NCBI RefSeq assembly: GCF_040801915.1
Contig: NZ_JBFMIA010000001.1
Location: forward strand, 124,001 to 188,000
From: Jeotgalibacillus marinus
Lineage (GTDB): Bacteria; Bacillota; Bacilli; Bacillales; Jeotgalibacillaceae
Length of the DNA stretch: 64,000 nucleotides
Reading direction: 5' to 3'
Shown piece after piece: positions 51,357 to 60,409 of this stretch. A program made the position numbers and the translations under genes. Below the pieces are notes generated by a model. That model did not search any database, was not told the origin of the DNA, and was given only the letters and a program-made list of their open reading frames with translations. Each line of letters begins with the position of its first letter. Positions within the stretch are counted from its first letter, which is position 1.

Positions 51357-52790
51357 TTATGCTTCTTCAACTGCATCTAATTCAGTATCGCCGTCTTTTC
51401 TTGAGATATCATTAGACAATGTACGGTTCCAACCTGTCATGACCGAGAAAAGCAGTACAGCCAACATAGCCCACGAATATGGATTTAAGAATGATGATAG
51501 TATACTCGGTAGTGCAATATTCCAAGTTTGAGCAGTAGTAGTCAAAGTACTGTACCATACGATGACAGCTAGATTCCAAGGGATCATAAAAAACACAACA
51601 GCCATCATGCATTCCATAACGTTTGCTCTTCGCTCCGGAGATAATCTAAATCGCTTGCCAAAAGGGTTAACAAACGTAGTACCTATCACTAATAAAAGAG
51701 GTGGACTTGCCGAAATGAGAACGGAGCCAATTCCTGCAACTGACATAATCGATAGCTCCGCTTGACGGTGTGACTTAATTTTCCTTTTTTGAACCCATTT
51801 AAGAAAGGCATTCATCACTCCACTTTCAATCATCACTTGAGTAATAGCTAGAACAAATAATGCAAAGACAATCATCCCTGTCACACTAGAAATACCTTCT
51901 TGTATCAATCCGGTACTATCTCCTGGGTTTTCTGGAATACTAAAAACGCTACCAAAATTTAAATTCCCGTTTAGTAAACCTAGGATAATTGCAGAAATAT
52001 TTCCGTAAATAAGTGCTTCAACGACATGTCTCTTTGCCAATGCAGCAATGATAACGATCGCCAAACTAATTAACATAAAGAGGCCTTTAGGATCTAAATT
52101 AGCCGCTTCCATTTCCGGTAGCTCAGCCACAGTGCCCCCTCCCCCAACAAAAAACAGGACGATGATCGCTAAAATGCTTGCTGACATAGCAAGTGGAAAG
52201 CGACTTCGTACAACCCCATTCAATGTTGCCTCCTGTGAGTATGCAGACGCAATGGTCGTATCGGAAACGGGTGCAATATTATCGCCAAAAACTCCACCAC
52301 CTAAGATGGCTACTGCGAGCATCGTTGGATCAGCGCCTAGTAACACACCAGCCGGGTAGAGAACTGGCAGTAAAGCTAAGTATGTTCCGTTTGAAGTCCC
52401 TGTCCCAGCGGAAAATACCATGGCTAAGAAAAAGGCAAGTACAGTGAATACAGATCCTTGAGCACCTGTTGTTAAACCGAACCATAGGATCCCATCAACC
52501 AAACCTGCAGCCTGAACAATTTGCCCGTAAACGGCTGCAAATATCCATGCCACAACAATGACAATCCCATTTTTCTGAGACATGCCTTTCATAAACGCAC
52601 TAATATAATGATTCTTATTTTTGGCAAGCAGTAAACCTACTGATAAAGCAACGAAACCACCCGTCCAAAAAGCTTGTGTACCACCTCTTTGAGCAATGGA
52701 TAATGCAACCAAGAAACCAATTAAAATGATTAGAGGGATTAAACCACCAAATAGTCCTCCATACATTTCAAGTCTTTTTTCTTTTTTCAA
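51357..52790 (-). CDS. Na+/H+ antiporter of the NhaC type
   Basis: The 477-residue membrane protein (from the TTG at 52790, with AAGGGGAT ahead) has about 11-12 segments. The conserved core is SAGTGTSNGTYLALLPVLYP, then GVFGDNIAPVSDTTIASAYS, which is the NhaC ion-path signature. A start at ATG 52826 is possible. NhaC antiporters export Na+ in exchange for H+ and matter most in alkaline or salty surroundings; malate-lactate exchange is known for close relatives. The 5' leader can fold into a nested hairpin. Confidence 0.85.
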   Translation of the reverse strand: MKKEKRLEMYGGLFGGLIPLIILIGFLVALSIAQRGGTQAFWTGGFVALSVGLLLAKNKNHYISAFMKGMSQKNGIVIVVAWIFAAVYGQIVQAAGLVDGILWFGLTTGAQGSVFTVLAFFLAMVFSAGTGTSNGTYLALLPVLYPAGVLLGADPTMLAVAILGGGVFGDNIAPVSDTTIASAYSQEATLNGVVRSRFPLAMSASILAIIVLFFVGGGGTVAELPEMEAANLDPKGLFMLISLAIVIIAALAKRHVVEALIYGNISAIILGLLNGNLNFGSVFSIPENPGDSTGLIQEGISSVTGMIVFALFVLAITQVMIESGVMNAFLKWVQKRKIKSHRQAELSIMSVAGIGSVLISASPPLLLVIGTTFVNPFGKRFRLSPERRANVMECMMAVVFFMIPWNLAVIVWYSTLTTTAQTWNIALPSILSSFLNPYSWAMLAVLLFSVMTGWNRTLSNDISRKDGDTELDAVEEA

Positions 52791-53263
52791 TACCTTATCC
52801 CCTTCCCTAGGTGAGTTCGCTTTCAAAAAATATTAATCATTTCCTTTGTATTATGAATGAAACTTTTAGAGCCTTTGTGCCTTAAGGTTTTAAGGGATGA
52901 ACAAAGGAATTCTCCTCATAATGTCGAAATAAGTTAGTCTGGTTCATCCCAAACATCCACAGATGGTATTACATCGGTGGTGTCCAATCTAACCATTATC
53001 GAATGACCCTTACTACGATTCTATCTATTCTTATGTGTTTAATCGGAATTATTATGACAATTATATCTAAAGAAGAAGTAAAGTCAATATCTGTTTTTAA
53101 TGGGGTTTCTTCGTACCATACAATGAGGTGTGTTTTAAGCGGATTCTAGTAGGGTAATTATAAGAATGTTTACCTTTGAAAATTTAACAGGAGATTTTCT
53201 TCGAAATGCATTTTTTATTTCACGGAAGTTTTGTGAGAATCCAACAGCTATTGTAAAACAATT
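52791..53263. other. Intergenic DNA with a nested hairpin in the nhaC leader
   Basis: At 52872-52907 the pairs CCTTTGT/ACAAAGG and, inside them, CTTAA/TTAAG form a nested hairpin, about 80 bp upstream of nhaC. It has no T tract. The remainder, up to the bkd terminator, holds no supported gene; a 54-codon plus-strand frame from 53167 runs through the terminator and is unlikely to be real. Confidence 0.45.
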
Positions 53264-53300
53264 AAAAAAGCTAGGTGCCGTTTGGGTACCTAGCTTTTTT
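53264..53300 (-). terminator. Terminator of the bkd operon
   Basis: A perfect 13-bp stem (53264-53276 with 53288-53300) with A and T tracts at both ends begins 4 bp after the bkdB stop codon. Confidence 0.9.
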
Positions 53301-53304
53301 ATGA

Positions 53305-54627
53305 TTAATAAACAGAAGTGTTTTCTTTAGAAATCGTTTCAAGAATTTCTTTTACACGCTGAAGGAATCGGCCACACACAAGTCCGTCCAGAACGCGGTG
53401 ATCAAGTGATAGGCATAGGTTAACCATATCTCGCACACCAATCATACCGTGGTCCATAACGACTGGGCGTTTTACAATCGATTCTACTTGTAAGATTGCC
53501 GCTTGAGGGTGGTTAATGATCCCCATTGATTGGACAGATCCAAAAGAACCTGTGTTGTTCACGGTAAATGTACCACCCTGCATTTCATCTGACTTTAACT
53601 TACCTGCACGTACTTTTTGTGCAAGCTCATTGATTTCACGACCAATGCCTTTAATGGTTTTTTCATCAGCATGCTTGATTACAGGAACAAACAATGCATC
53701 ATCTGTTGCCACTGCAATCGAGATATTGATGTCTTTCTTTTGAATGATTTTATCGCCAGCCCACATAGAGTTCATTTGCGGGAATTCTTTTAGCGCTTGA
53801 GCGATTGCTTTTACGAAGAAAGCGAAATACGTAAGGTTAAAACCTTCTTTTTGCTTAAATTCGCCTTTCATCGCATCACGGAATGCCACAAGATTGGTTA
53901 CATCCACTTCCATCATCGTCCATGCATGAGGAGCTTCATGCTTACTTTTAAGCATGTTTGCAGCGATCGTTTTTCGAACACCCGTTACTGGAATTTCGAT
54001 ATCACCAGGAGCTGATTGACCCTGAGTGGCTTGACTTGGAGCTTTTGTAGCAGGAGCTGAAGTCAGAGCTGATTGATGAACTACTTCCTTCTCAGGTGCA
54101 GCTTGTGATTTCTCATCCCCAGCTTTAGGAATATCCCCACTATCGATTAGCTGTTGAAGATCTTTACGTGTAATACGTCCTTCTTTACCAGAGCCAGAAA
54201 CTTGTGTTAAGTCAATATCATGCTCTTGTGAAAGACGTAAAACAGCTGGCGAATAACGAACTTTTGATCCGCTAGTCTCTTTTTTGTCTTGCTTAGGTTT
54301 TGCTTGAGTATTAGATGCAGGTGCTTGAGAATCTTTTTTTGTCTCTTCTTTTTTCTCTTCAGCAGGTGCCTCCTCAGATCCGCCGCCTTCAACGTTAATC
54401 GTACAGATAACTTCACCGACGTCAAGCGTGTCACCTTCTTGTCCTATAAGCTTTTTCATGACGCCTGTAAAAGAAGATGGAACCTCTGCATTTACTTTGT
54501 CTGTATTTACTTCGGCAATCGGATCGTACTTATTCACGTGGTCTCCAGGTGCAACCAGCCATTTTTCAATTGTTCCTTCTGTTACTGATTCACCAAGTTG
54601 TGGCATGGTCATTTGTTCAATACTCAA
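53305..54627 (-). CDS. bkdB: Branched-chain 2-oxo acid dehydrogenase E2 (dihydrolipoyl acyltransferase)
   Basis: The 440-residue E2 core has an N-terminal lipoyl domain with the lipoylated Lys44 (NTDKVNAE), an Ala/Pro/Glu/Lys-rich linker, an E3/E1-binding domain (RYSPAVLRLSQEHDIDLTQV, about 143-162), a second linker and the catalytic domain ending with SLDHRVLDGLVCGRF, where the active His and Asp lie. It moves acyl groups from E1 to CoA. It starts at a TTG with AAAGGAGGG upstream. It is the last gene of the operon. Confidence 0.95.
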   Translation of the reverse strand: MSIEQMTMPQLGESVTEGTIEKWLVAPGDHVNKYDPIAEVNTDKVNAEVPSSFTGVMKKLIGQEGDTLDVGEVICTINVEGGGSEEAPAEEKKEETKKDSQAPASNTQAKPKQDKKETSGSKVRYSPAVLRLSQEHDIDLTQVSGSGKEGRITRKDLQQLIDSGDIPKAGDEKSQAAPEKEVVHQSALTSAPATKAPSQATQGQSAPGDIEIPVTGVRKTIAANMLKSKHEAPHAWTMMEVDVTNLVAFRDAMKGEFKQKEGFNLTYFAFFVKAIAQALKEFPQMNSMWAGDKIIQKKDINISIAVATDDALFVPVIKHADEKTIKGIGREINELAQKVRAGKLKSDEMQGGTFTVNNTGSFGSVQSMGIINHPQAAILQVESIVKRPVVMDHGMIGVRDMVNLCLSLDHRVLDGLVCGRFLQRVKEILETISKENTSVY

Positions 54628-54652
54628 GGGAACGCCCTCCTTTATTTTCGAA

Positions 54653-55636
54653 TTAATATTCAGCCAATTCCTTCATTGCTTTTTCTACTTTATCAGGGTT
54701 TACCATGAAATGTTTTTCCATTGTTGGTGCGTATGGCATTGCAGGTATATCAGGTCCTGCTAGACGCATGATTGGTGCATCAAGATCAAATAAGCAGTTC
54801 TCAGCAATGATAGCTGCTACTTCACCCATAACGCTTCCTTCTTTTGTATCTTCCGTTAATAGAAGAACTTTACCCGTTTTCGAAGCTGCTTCGATAATTG
54901 CTTCTTTATCTAAAGGATAAATGGTACGCAAATCAAGTACGTGTACACTGAAACCATCTTGTTCCAAACGTTCTGCAGCTTGAAGAGCAAAATGAACACA
55001 CAATCCGTATGTAATGACGGTAATGTCTTCTCCTTCACGTTTTACGTCAGCTTTCCCGATTTCTAACGTGTAGTCGTCTTCAGGAACTTCACCTTTGATC
55101 AGACGGTACGCACGCTTATGTTCGAAAAACAACACAGGATCGTCATCACGGACTGCCGCTTTCAACAACCCTTTTACATCATAAGGAGTTGAAGGGATAA
55201 CGATTTTAAGGCCAGGTTGGTTCGCGAAAATCGCCTCTACTGATTGCGAGTGATACAATGCGCCGTGAACGCCTCCACCATAAGGAGCACGGATAACCAT
55301 AGGACAGCTCCAATCGTTGTTTGATCGGTAACGAATTTTTGCAGCTTCCGAAATAATTTGGTTGACCGCTGGCATAATGAAATCAGCGAATTGCATCTCT
55401 GCAATTGGTCGCATCCCATACATTGCAGCACCGATCCCAACCCCTGCGATTGCCGATTCAGCAAGAGGTGTATCCATGACACGATCTTCCCCAAATTGAT
55501 CGTAAAGACCATTTGTCGCTTTAAAAACGCCACCTTTTTTCCCTACATCTTCTCCGAGAACAAACACACGCTCGTCCCGTTCCATTTCTTCCTTCATAGC
55601 TAATGTAACAGCATCAATATATGACATTACTGGCAT
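54653..55636 (-). CDS. bkdAB: Branched-chain 2-oxo acid dehydrogenase E1 beta subunit
   Basis: The 327-residue beta subunit contains the transketolase pyrimidine-binding domain (FVLGEDVGKKGGVFKATNGL near 25-44, and DTPLAESAIAGVGIGAAMYG) and the C-terminal transketolase domain. With the alpha subunit it binds ThDP and decarboxylates 2-oxoisovalerate, 2-oxoisocaproate and 2-oxo-3-methylvalerate. The AAGGGGGA site is good. It lies 14 bp after bkdAA. Confidence 0.95.
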   Translation of the reverse strand: MPVMSYIDAVTLAMKEEMERDERVFVLGEDVGKKGGVFKATNGLYDQFGEDRVMDTPLAESAIAGVGIGAAMYGMRPIAEMQFADFIMPAVNQIISEAAKIRYRSNNDWSCPMVIRAPYGGGVHGALYHSQSVEAIFANQPGLKIVIPSTPYDVKGLLKAAVRDDDPVLFFEHKRAYRLIKGEVPEDDYTLEIGKADVKREGEDITVITYGLCVHFALQAAERLEQDGFSVHVLDLRTIYPLDKEAIIEAASKTGKVLLLTEDTKEGSVMGEVAAIIAENCLFDLDAPIMRLAGPDIPAMPYAPTMEKHFMVNPDKVEKAMKELAEY

Positions 55637-55650
55637 CGGTTTGTTCCCCC

Positions 55651-56649
55651 TTAATTTTCTTCTGCGTAAACATATTTTAAGGCTGATTCTGCATCAGCAT
55701 ATGGTGCATTTTCAGCGTATTCAGTTGCTTCGTTGACTTCTTTCATAATGCGATCATTGATTGCTTTTTCAATCTCGTCATCCATCACTCTTGTTTCTTT
55801 CAAATAAGCACCAAATGTAATGATTGGATCAATTGACTTCGCTTCTGCTACTTCGTCAGGTGAACGGTATGCACGGTCATCATCATCTGACGAGTGAGCT
55901 GTTAAACGATATGAAACCGTTTCAACTAACGTTGGACCTTCTCCACGACGTGCACGATCTGCGGCTTCTTTCACTACACGATATACTTCAAGTGGATCGT
56001 TTCCATCAACCGTCACACCAGGCATACCATAACCGATTGCACGATCTGATACATTTTTACATGCCAGTTGCTTTTCGATTGGAACAGAGATCGCATATTT
56101 ATTGTTTTCACACATGAAAATAACTGGCAGCTTATGTACTCCAGCAAAGTTCGCACCTTCGTGGAAATCACCTTGGTTCGATGATCCTTCTCCAAATGTT
56201 ACGAATGTCACTAAATCTTTTTTCTCCATTTTCCCAGCAAGAGCTAGACCCACTGCGTGTGGAACTTGCGTCGTTACAGGAGATGAACCTGTTACAATAC
56301 GGTTTTTCTTTTGACCAAAGTGTCCAGGCATTTGACGTCCACCTGAGTTCGGGTCCTCTGCTTTTGCAAAACCTGAAAGCATCAGCTCTTTTGCTGTCAT
56401 GCCGAAATGCAAAACAACACCCATATCACGGTAGTAAGGAAGCGCATAATCTTTCTCCGTGTTAAGCGCATAGGACGCGCCTACTTGTGCAGCTTCTTGT
56501 CCTTGACATGAAATAACGAATGGAATTTTACCTGAGCGGTTAAGAAGCCACATGCGTTCATCAATTCTGCGAGCTAAAAGCATCGTTTCATAAATTTCAA
56601 GAACTTGTTCATTTGACAAGCCAAGTTCTTCGTGTCGATTGTTACTCAA
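55651..56649 (-). CDS. bkdAA: Branched-chain 2-oxo acid dehydrogenase E1 alpha subunit
   Basis: The 332-residue alpha subunit carries the ThDP/Mg motif GEGSSNQGDFHEGANFAG and the phosphorylation-loop-like YRLTAHSSDDDDRAY. The N-terminal RRIDERMWLLNRSGKIPF is usual. It starts at a TTG (56649) with AAAGGAGGT 7 bases ahead. It lies between lpdV (29 bp) and bkdAB (14 bp). Confidence 0.95.
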   Translation of the reverse strand: MSNNRHEELGLSNEQVLEIYETMLLARRIDERMWLLNRSGKIPFVISCQGQEAAQVGASYALNTEKDYALPYYRDMGVVLHFGMTAKELMLSGFAKAEDPNSGGRQMPGHFGQKKNRIVTGSSPVTTQVPHAVGLALAGKMEKKDLVTFVTFGEGSSNQGDFHEGANFAGVHKLPVIFMCENNKYAISVPIEKQLACKNVSDRAIGYGMPGVTVDGNDPLEVYRVVKEAADRARRGEGPTLVETVSYRLTAHSSDDDDRAYRSPDEVAEAKSIDPIITFGAYLKETRVMDDEIEKAINDRIMKEVNEATEYAENAPYADAESALKYVYAEEN

Positions 56650-56678
56650 TGTGAGTACCTCCTTTAATAGATAGAAAA

Positions 56679-58103
56679 TTAAGAGTGAATAGCATTTCCG
56701 TCAACAGCAAGAGCTGCTTCTCCAATAGCTTCGCTTAAGGTTGGGTGTGGGTGAATGGTTTGCCCAACTTCCCATGGTGTTGCGTCTAATACGCGAGCAA
56801 GTCCTGCTTCAGAAATCATATCAGTAACATGAGGACCGATCATGTGTACACCGAGCAAGTCGTTTGTTTTTACGTCAGCGATCATCTTAACAAATCCGTC
56901 TGATTCACCAAATACTAGAGCTTTTCCGATCGCTTTAAATGGGAACTTACCAATCTTCACATCAAACCCGTGATCTTTTGCTTCTTGTTCTGTTAATCCA
57001 ACACTTGCTGCTTCAGGGCTTGAGTATATGCACTTAGAAACGAGCGAGTAATCAATAGGAGTCACTTCACGGTTCGCGATATGCTCCACTGCATGAATTC
57101 CTTCATGAGAAGCAACGTGTGCAAGCTGTAAGCCACCAATCACATCACCAATCGCATAAATATGAGATTCTTTCGTTTGAAGCATTTTATTTACTTGAAT
57201 AAAACCTTTTTCAACTTGTATGTCTGTATTTTCAATACCAATACCTTCAACGTTCGCTTGGCGTCCAACGGATACAAGAATCTTCTCAGCAGTGTAAGTT
57301 TCTTTCTTGTCCTTTACGTCTGCTTGAATGGACACATCACTATCGCCTTTCGTTACACTTGCTGCATCCACTTTGGCACCTGTGATAATATTGATGCCTT
57401 TTTTCTTAAGAAGCTTTTGCATTTCTTTTGACACATCATGATCTTCTGTTGGAATGATTCGGTCAGCATATTCTAATACTGTTACATCCACTCCAAAGTC
57501 AGACAGCATGGAAGCCCATTCGATACCGATCACACCACCGCCAACAATTATAATCGATTTAGGTAAGTTTTCTAGCTCAAGCGTTTCATCAGAGCTTAAA
57601 ACTTTTTCACCATCAATTTCTAGTCCCGGAAGTGAGCGTGGACGAGAACCTGTTGCAACGATCACATTTTTAGGGATAAGCATTTCGTTTTCTGACCCAT
57701 CAGTCATTTCAACAGAGATCGTACCAGGCATAGGTGAGAAGATTGAGGGTCCTAAAATACGTCCAAAGCCATCATACACATCAATTTTCCCTTGCTTCAT
57801 TAAATGTTGAACACCTTTATGAAGTTGATCCACGATCGATTGTTTGCGTTCCTGCACTTTTGTAAAATCAAGTGACACGTCGTTTGTGATGACACCAAAT
57901 TCTCCTGCATTTTTAGCAGTTGAGAAAACTTCTGCGCTACGTAAAAGAGCTTTACTTGGAATGCAACCTCTATGAAGGCACGTTCCGCCAATTTTACCTT
58001 TTTCAACGATTGCAGTGTTAAGGCCTAGCTGTGATGCTCGAATTGCAGCTACATAGCCGCCTGTTCCTCCACCTAAAATAACAAGATCATACTCTCTAGA
58101 CAT
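56679..58103 (-). CDS. lpdV: Dihydrolipoyl dehydrogenase (E3) of the branched-chain complex
   Basis: The 474-residue flavoprotein reoxidises dihydrolipoamide with NAD+. FAD binding is by LGGGTGGYVAAIRASQLG, the redox disulfide lies in GGTCLHRGCIPSK, NAD binding in GGGVIGIEWASML, and the C-terminal active His-Glu in HPHPTLSEAIGEAAL. The second Cys spacing (C-x4-C) is normal. The GGGGGT site is 8 bases ahead of the ATG. As the gene belongs to this operon it likely serves the Bkd complex. Confidence 0.95.
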   Translation of the reverse strand: MSREYDLVILGGGTGGYVAAIRASQLGLNTAIVEKGKIGGTCLHRGCIPSKALLRSAEVFSTAKNAGEFGVITNDVSLDFTKVQERKQSIVDQLHKGVQHLMKQGKIDVYDGFGRILGPSIFSPMPGTISVEMTDGSENEMLIPKNVIVATGSRPRSLPGLEIDGEKVLSSDETLELENLPKSIIIVGGGVIGIEWASMLSDFGVDVTVLEYADRIIPTEDHDVSKEMQKLLKKKGINIITGAKVDAASVTKGDSDVSIQADVKDKKETYTAEKILVSVGRQANVEGIGIENTDIQVEKGFIQVNKMLQTKESHIYAIGDVIGGLQLAHVASHEGIHAVEHIANREVTPIDYSLVSKCIYSSPEAASVGLTEQEAKDHGFDVKIGKFPFKAIGKALVFGESDGFVKMIADVKTNDLLGVHMIGPHVTDMISEAGLARVLDATPWEVGQTIHPHPTLSEAIGEAALAVDGNAIHS

Positions 58104-58118
58104 GATTGTACCCCCTAC

Positions 58119-59222
58119 TTATTTACTAACTGCACTTTTCACATTTGGATACACTTTTGCTTGCTCTTCATTACGCAATACACGTAGTGCCCCTTCTGCT
58201 AATGCTTGAAGTTCATTTTCACCTGGCTGAACAATAACATCAGCAATCCAGTCAATGCGTTCAGAAATCGCATTCACAAACCCTTTGCCGTATGCTAATC
58301 CACCAGTTAGAATGATGCCATCTACTTTGCCCGCTACGACTACACTAGCAGCACCAATTTCTTTAGCTACTTGGTAGGCCATTGCATTGTACACTTTTTT
58401 GGCTTCTTCATTTCCAGCATCAATCATTTTTTCAACTTGTACAGCATCGTTTGTTCCAAGGTATCCGACTAAACCACCTTGCCCCACAAGTTTTTTCATT
58501 ATTTCGCCTCGGTAATACTTACCTGAGAAACACAGTTCAACAAGGTCTCCAGCTGGAACTGTTCCCGCTCTCTCAGGACTAAATGGTCCATCCCCGTGCA
58601 GTCCGTTATTTACATCAATCACGCGGCCACCCTTATGAACGCCAACAGTGATACCGCCACCCATGTGTGTCACAAGAAATGTGCATTCTTCATATTTCTT
58701 GCCAAGCTCTTTTGCTACTCGACGCGCCACCGCTTTTTGATTTAATGCATGGAAAATACTTTTTCTCTCAATCGATGAAAAGCCAGAGATTCTTGCCACA
58801 TCATCCAATTCATCCACAACAACAGGGTCCACTATATAAGATGGAATGTTTAATCCTGTCGCAATTTCATAGGCAATGATTCCACCTAAATTAGAAGCGT
58901 GTTGGCCTAAATAACCTTCTTTTAAATCTTTGAGCATTTCATCATTTACTGAATACGTTCCACCTTCGATTGGACGGAGAAGTCCTCCCCTTCCACATAT
59001 AGCACTTAATTTTGAAATGTTAAACCCTTCTTCATCAAGTGCCTCTAGTATGGTTCGTTTTCTAAAATCATATTGATCAATAATGTTAGAATACTGCTCA
59101 ATTTCAGCAGATTCGTGGCGAATGGTTTTCTCCAAAATAGCGGTTTCTCCGTCAAATACCCCTATTTTTGTAGACGTTGAGCCAGGGTTAATGACCAAAA
59201 TACGGTTATCTGATTCCTGCAC
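58119..59222 (-). CDS. buk: Butyrate (branched-chain fatty acid) kinase
   Basis: This 367-residue acetokinase-family enzyme phosphorylates or dephosphorylates butyrate and branched-chain acids, with Ptb giving ATP from acyl-CoA. The N-terminal LVINPGSTSTKIGVFDGE and the mid-section LVTHMGGGITVGVHKGGRV are the phosphate-binding motifs. It starts at a GTG with GGAGGGG upstream. The 70-bp gap to bcd contains a hairpin (59244-59280). Confidence 0.94.
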   Translation of the reverse strand: MQESDNRILVINPGSTSTKIGVFDGETAILEKTIRHESAEIEQYSNIIDQYDFRKRTILEALDEEGFNISKLSAICGRGGLLRPIEGGTYSVNDEMLKDLKEGYLGQHASNLGGIIAYEIATGLNIPSYIVDPVVVDELDDVARISGFSSIERKSIFHALNQKAVARRVAKELGKKYEECTFLVTHMGGGITVGVHKGGRVIDVNNGLHGDGPFSPERAGTVPAGDLVELCFSGKYYRGEIMKKLVGQGGLVGYLGTNDAVQVEKMIDAGNEEAKKVYNAMAYQVAKEIGAASVVVAGKVDGIILTGGLAYGKGFVNAISERIDWIADVIVQPGENELQALAEGALRVLRNEEQAKVYPNVKSAVSK

Positions 59223-59243
59223 GATTTCCCCTCCAATGATACA

Positions 59244-59280
59244 GACTTATGCGCTTATAAAATTCATAAGGGCATAAGTC
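59244..59280 (-). repeat. Intercistronic hairpin between bcd and buk
   Basis: GACTTATGC-G-CTTAT pairs with ATAAG-G-GCATAAGTC, a 14-bp stem with one G-G mismatch. No T tract follows, so the operon message probably reads through, and the hairpin may set the ratio of upstream to downstream transcript. Confidence 0.65.
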
Positions 59281-59291
59281 TTAAACTGTTC

Positions 59292-60386
59292 TTATTTACG
59301 ACTTAAAATGTGGTGTCCTTGTTGAAGGAATTGTCTTCTTGACTTCGCCATGCGTTCAATTCTCTCTTCAGCCATTCTGTCAGCTGCAACATAGCTAGGA
59401 ACGCCGTCACGTGAAGCAATTTCAAACACTTTTGCCACGTTGTCATAGATTTTTTCAACATTTTGCATTGCTCGCTCACGGTTGTAGCCATAAAGTTCAT
59501 CAGCGACGTTGATTACACCACCAGCATTTATAACATAATCTGGCGCGTAGACAATTCCACGTTCATGAAGAGTATCTCCGTGTCTCGTTTCTTTTAGTTG
59601 GTTGTTTGCTGCTCCAGCAACTACACTTGCCTTTAATACTTCTAACGTGTCGTCGTTAATGATCCCTCCTAGTGCACATGGTGCAAAAATGTCACATTGT
59701 ACACCATAAATTTCATTTGGTTCAACAGCTTGCGCACCGAACTCTTCTACAGCACGTTGCACTGCAGCTTTGTTAATATCCGTTACAATTAGTTTTGCAC
59801 CTTCTTCATGTAAGTGACGGCATAATGTAAAAGCAACGTTACCCACACCTTGAACAGCAATCGTTTTGCCTTCAAGTGAATCATCTCCATACGCTTCCAT
59901 AGCTGCTGCCTTGATTCCACGGTAAACGCCGTATGCTGTTACTGGTGAAGGGTTACCAGAAGAACCGAACGCTGGTGAAATCCCATTAACGTAATCTGTT
60001 TCTTCATGAATGATATCCATGTCCTTAACCGTTGTACCTACATCTTCAGCTGTAATATAACGACCAGCTAAACCTTGAATATAACGACCGAACGCACGGA
60101 ACATTTCTTCGTTTTTATCTTTTAAAGGATCTCCAATAATAACGGTTTTACCACCACCAAGATTTAATCCTGCAGCAGCATTTTTGTAGGTCATTCCTTT
60201 TGCTAAACGAAGCGCATCTTCAATTGCATCCTCTTCTGAATCGTATGTCCACATTCTGGTTCCACCTAAAGCAGGTCCTAGAGTTGTATCGTGAATCGCG
60301 ATAATCGCTTTTAGTCCGGAGTTTTTATCTTGACAAAATACCAATTGCTCATAGTCGTATTTTTCCATATAAGTGAATAATTCCAT
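59292..60386 (-). CDS. bcd: Leucine (branched-chain amino acid) dehydrogenase
   Basis: This 364-residue NAD+-dependent enzyme deaminates leucine, valine and isoleucine to the keto acids that feed the Bkd complex. Catalytic segments are GPALGGTRMWTY, with the proton-relay Lys in LAKGMTYKNAAAGLNLGGGK, and the Rossmann motif is VQGVGNVAFTLCRHLHEEGA. The AGGAGG site is good. It follows ptb by about 23 bp. Confidence 0.95.
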   Translation of the reverse strand: MELFTYMEKYDYEQLVFCQDKNSGLKAIIAIHDTTLGPALGGTRMWTYDSEEDAIEDALRLAKGMTYKNAAAGLNLGGGKTVIIGDPLKDKNEEMFRAFGRYIQGLAGRYITAEDVGTTVKDMDIIHEETDYVNGISPAFGSSGNPSPVTAYGVYRGIKAAAMEAYGDDSLEGKTIAVQGVGNVAFTLCRHLHEEGAKLIVTDINKAAVQRAVEEFGAQAVEPNEIYGVQCDIFAPCALGGIINDDTLEVLKASVVAGAANNQLKETRHGDTLHERGIVYAPDYVINAGGVINVADELYGYNRERAMQNVEKIYDNVAKVFEIASRDGVPSYVAADRMAEERIERMAKSRRQFLQQGHHILSRK

Positions 60387-60409
60387 TATTAATTCCTCCT
60401 AAGTATGGT

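Noticed and set aside
53167..53331. 54-codon plus-strand frame beginning MFTFENLTGDF
   Set aside because: It runs through the bkd terminator into the antisense of bkdB, which makes translation as a gene unlikely.
57162..57431. 89-codon plus-strand frame opposite lpdV
   Set aside because: Antisense shadow rich in Phe, Leu and Asn codons complementary to lpdV; no supporting signal.
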